Positions 6,082 through 7,173 of a DNA stretch of 7,173 nucleotides are shown in pieces; positions within the stretch are counted from its first letter, which is position 1, and every line of letters starts with the position of its first letter. Source of the stretch: Nanobdellota archaeon (GTDB lineage: Archaea; Nanobdellota; Nanobdellia; Pacearchaeales; GW2011-AR1). A model generated the notes under the pieces. That model did not search any database. It had not been told where the DNA came from and saw nothing but the letters and a program-made list of their open reading frames with translations. The stretch lies in assembly GCA_018897135.1 (NCBI GenBank), contig JAHILJ010000043.1:1-7173 (forward strand), given 5' to 3'. Both the position numbers and the translations under genes were made by a program.

Positions 6082-7011
6082 TTAAGGTGAGCAACAAATA
6101 GATTGTATATAAAAGTTCTCGGAACTTCCTTCATAAATTTTGTTAGAACCAACTCTTAAAGTTGTTGTCAATTCATCACTATTTGCTGTTGCATCAGAAA
6201 AAAATGTGCCAATGCAAGTATATCCTTCCCCACAATGCAAATCTCCTGTAAGATTTTGGCTGATCAACTTAGAAGTTCTTAAAGAATTTATATGACATCT
6301 ATTCAACATCTTCAAAACACCTTCGTATGTTACTTCTTGTTCTATAAATACTATAGGGATTGGTTCTCCTCCTTCAAACATTTTCCTATATTCTTCTTCA
6401 TCTATCCAAAATTCTACAACAACCCATTGTTCAGAATAAGAAAGATTTATTATTTGAATATAAATCAAATCATCCCAAGAATAAATATCATTTAAAGCAA
6501 GAGATTTATAATCTTCCAAACATTCAACTTCCTTGTATTCATCAACACCACATAACTCAAAAGTTGTTCTTCCATTGGGATAAATACCTTTTATATTCAA
6601 AGAAACATATCTTAAAGAAAGGTCTTCAAGAGCTTCTCCGAATTCTTCTGAAATTTCTTCTTCAGAAAGAAATTCTCTTATAGCATCTTCTACTGAAAAA
6701 GTTATAGAATTGCCTACATAAACCTTGTTTCCAATAGGTTCAGGTTTATCAACAGGTTCAACCACAACTTTATCTGAACCTAAAAACCAAGCTTTTTTTT
6801 CTATAGCCCTAACTTCATAAATTTTGCCAGAATCTGAGAAAGTTTGTCCTTCTGAATAAAGGTCATTTCCAATTCTAACTTTGTTATCTTCTATTCCTTT
6901 AACAGTTAGCGAAGAATCTTGTGCAATTCTCTCTCCTGTCCGAAGTGCATTTCCAGTAATCCCAAACAATCCAGCAAAAACCCCAGAAGCCATGAGAACA
7001 ACTAAAATCAA
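6082..7011 (-). CDS. Secreted Cys-containing protein of unknown function
   Basis: I do not recognise this 309-residue protein. It begins with a hydrophobic segment (ILVVLMASGVFAGLFGITGNA) typical of DPANN signal peptides, followed by a beta-rich region (about 33-105), an acidic helical stretch (about 107-130, SVEDAIREFLSEEEISEEF), and a C-terminal part with cysteines at 154, 164, 239, 260, 266, 306 and 307, likely disulfide-bonded outside the cell and ending in a Cys-Cys pair. The start is uncertain: there is no in-frame ATG before 6993. TTG 7011 is the first accepted start codon, but it lacks the basic residues expected before the hydrophobic core. Reading back gives I-T-K-E-K-I-C from an ATA at 7032-7030, which would make a normal signal peptide if ATA, or a mutated ATG, served as start. 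A TATA-like TTTTATAA at 7036-7029 fits TTG only loosely. The 5' end overlaps the dehydratase reading frame. Confidence 0.65.
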   Translation of the reverse strand: MILVVLMASGVFAGLFGITGNALRTGERIAQDSSLTVKGIEDNKVRIGNDLYSEGQTFSDSGKIYEVRAIEKKAWFLGSDKVVVEPVDKPEPIGNKVYVGNSITFSVEDAIREFLSEEEISEEFGEALEDLSLRYVSLNIKGIYPNGRTTFELCGVDEYKEVECLEDYKSLALNDIYSWDDLIYIQIINLSYSEQWVVVEFWIDEEEYRKMFEGGEPIPIVFIEQEVTYEGVLKMLNRCHINSLRTSKLISQNLTGDLHCGEGYTCIGTFFSDATANSDELTTTLRVGSNKIYEGSSENFYIQSICCSP

Positions 7012-7173
7012 ACATATTTTCTCTTTTGTTATAAAAATTAGAGTACCACTCTCCAGTGAATTTCACCATGTCAAAATAATCCAATGTAGGAATCCATTTT
7101 AAATCTGCCAATGCTTTATCGCAATTCAATTTTAACAGACCCGCTTCATGCAAGTCATTTTGTTTTTCAATTA
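6899..7173 (-). CDS. C-terminal end of a CDP-glucose 4,6-dehydratase-like enzyme (partial, with altered 3' end)
   Basis: The frame is open from the right edge to a TAA at 6901-6899, 90 codons. The first 50 or so residues, including LHEAGLLKLNCDKALADLKW, IPTLDYFDMVKF and GEWYSNFY, match the C-terminal part of sugar-nucleotide short-chain dehydrogenases, most closely CDP-glucose 4,6-dehydratase (RfbG/DdhB), which makes the 4-keto-6-deoxy intermediate for 3,6-dideoxyhexoses of surface glycans. Family-like sequence continues to about NMFDF (near 7001). The remaining 30-odd residues are Cys/Trp-rich, unlike the family, and are simply the secreted-protein gene read in another frame. The usual final helix (about ten residues) is missing. 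So the enzyme either ends abnormally or is a remnant at a recombination junction. The catalytic Rossmann part lies outside the window. Confidence 0.7.
   Translation of the reverse strand, partial: IEKQNDLHEAGLLKLNCDKALADLKWIPTLDYFDMVKFTGEWYSNFYNKRENMFDFSCSHGFWGFCWIVWDYWKCTSDRRENCTRFFANC

Noticed and set aside
6292..6683. Plus-strand open frames opposite the secreted protein gene
   Set aside because: Low-complexity antisense reading of the AT-rich gene on the minus strand; no promoter or domain pattern.
6899..7000. Cys/Trp-rich tail of the dehydratase frame as a small functional peptide
   Set aside because: It is an out-of-frame reading of the signal peptide and early coding region of the secreted protein, with no independent start.
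1..7173. Possible alternative genetic code (TGA recoded), CRISPR array, tRNA or rRNA gene
   Set aside because: TGA ends thrS, the Cys-loop membrane protein gene and the antitoxin-like gene where expected; no repeat-spacer pattern, tRNA cloverleaf or rRNA segment was seen.

Overview
This is an AT-rich, gene-dense stretch that reads as archaeal, most likely DPANN (Pacearchaeota/Woesearchaeota-like). The evidence is a threonyl-tRNA synthetase with the archaeal D-Tyr-deacylase-like editing domain, a single-cluster archaeal ferredoxin, TATA boxes about 25 bases upstream of start codons with almost no 5' leader, oligo-T tracts in place of hairpin terminators, and membrane proteins with no clear bacterial counterpart. 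TGA is used as a normal stop. The lineage is my inference; no rRNA or tRNA gene is present.

Layout. Positions 1-2101 (minus strand) hold an operon: thrS followed by a 4-base ATGA overlap into a putative 2H-phosphoesterase gene that runs off the left edge. A divergent promoter region (2102-2179) separates it from a 670-residue plus-strand type I membrane protein (2180-4192), with a large extracytoplasmic region, one membrane helix and a cytoplasmic domain patterned like a class III nucleotidyl cyclase that has lost key residues. That gene meets, stop codon against stop codon, a minus-strand four-helix membrane protein (4193-5086). The membrane protein and a 56-residue ferredoxin (5137-5307) diverge from one palindromic TATA box lying exactly 21 bases from each start codon.

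Next is a minus-strand toxin-antitoxin-like pair: a winged-helix-like protein (5674-5970) preceded by a 20-base palindrome over its promoter, then a RelE-type toxin gene (5353-5677) split by a single-base frameshift in a five-base homopolymer. The right end holds a secreted, Cys-containing minus-strand protein of unknown function (6082-7011). Its 5' end overlaps the 3' end of a partial sugar-nucleotide dehydratase gene (CDP-glucose 4,6-dehydratase-like) that enters from the right edge.

The clearest points of interest are the frameshifted toxin with its operator-like palindrome, the geometrically symmetric bidirectional promoter, the membrane-anchored pseudo-cyclase, and the junction between the dehydratase and the secreted protein. 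All non-coding gaps are shorter than 120 bases.
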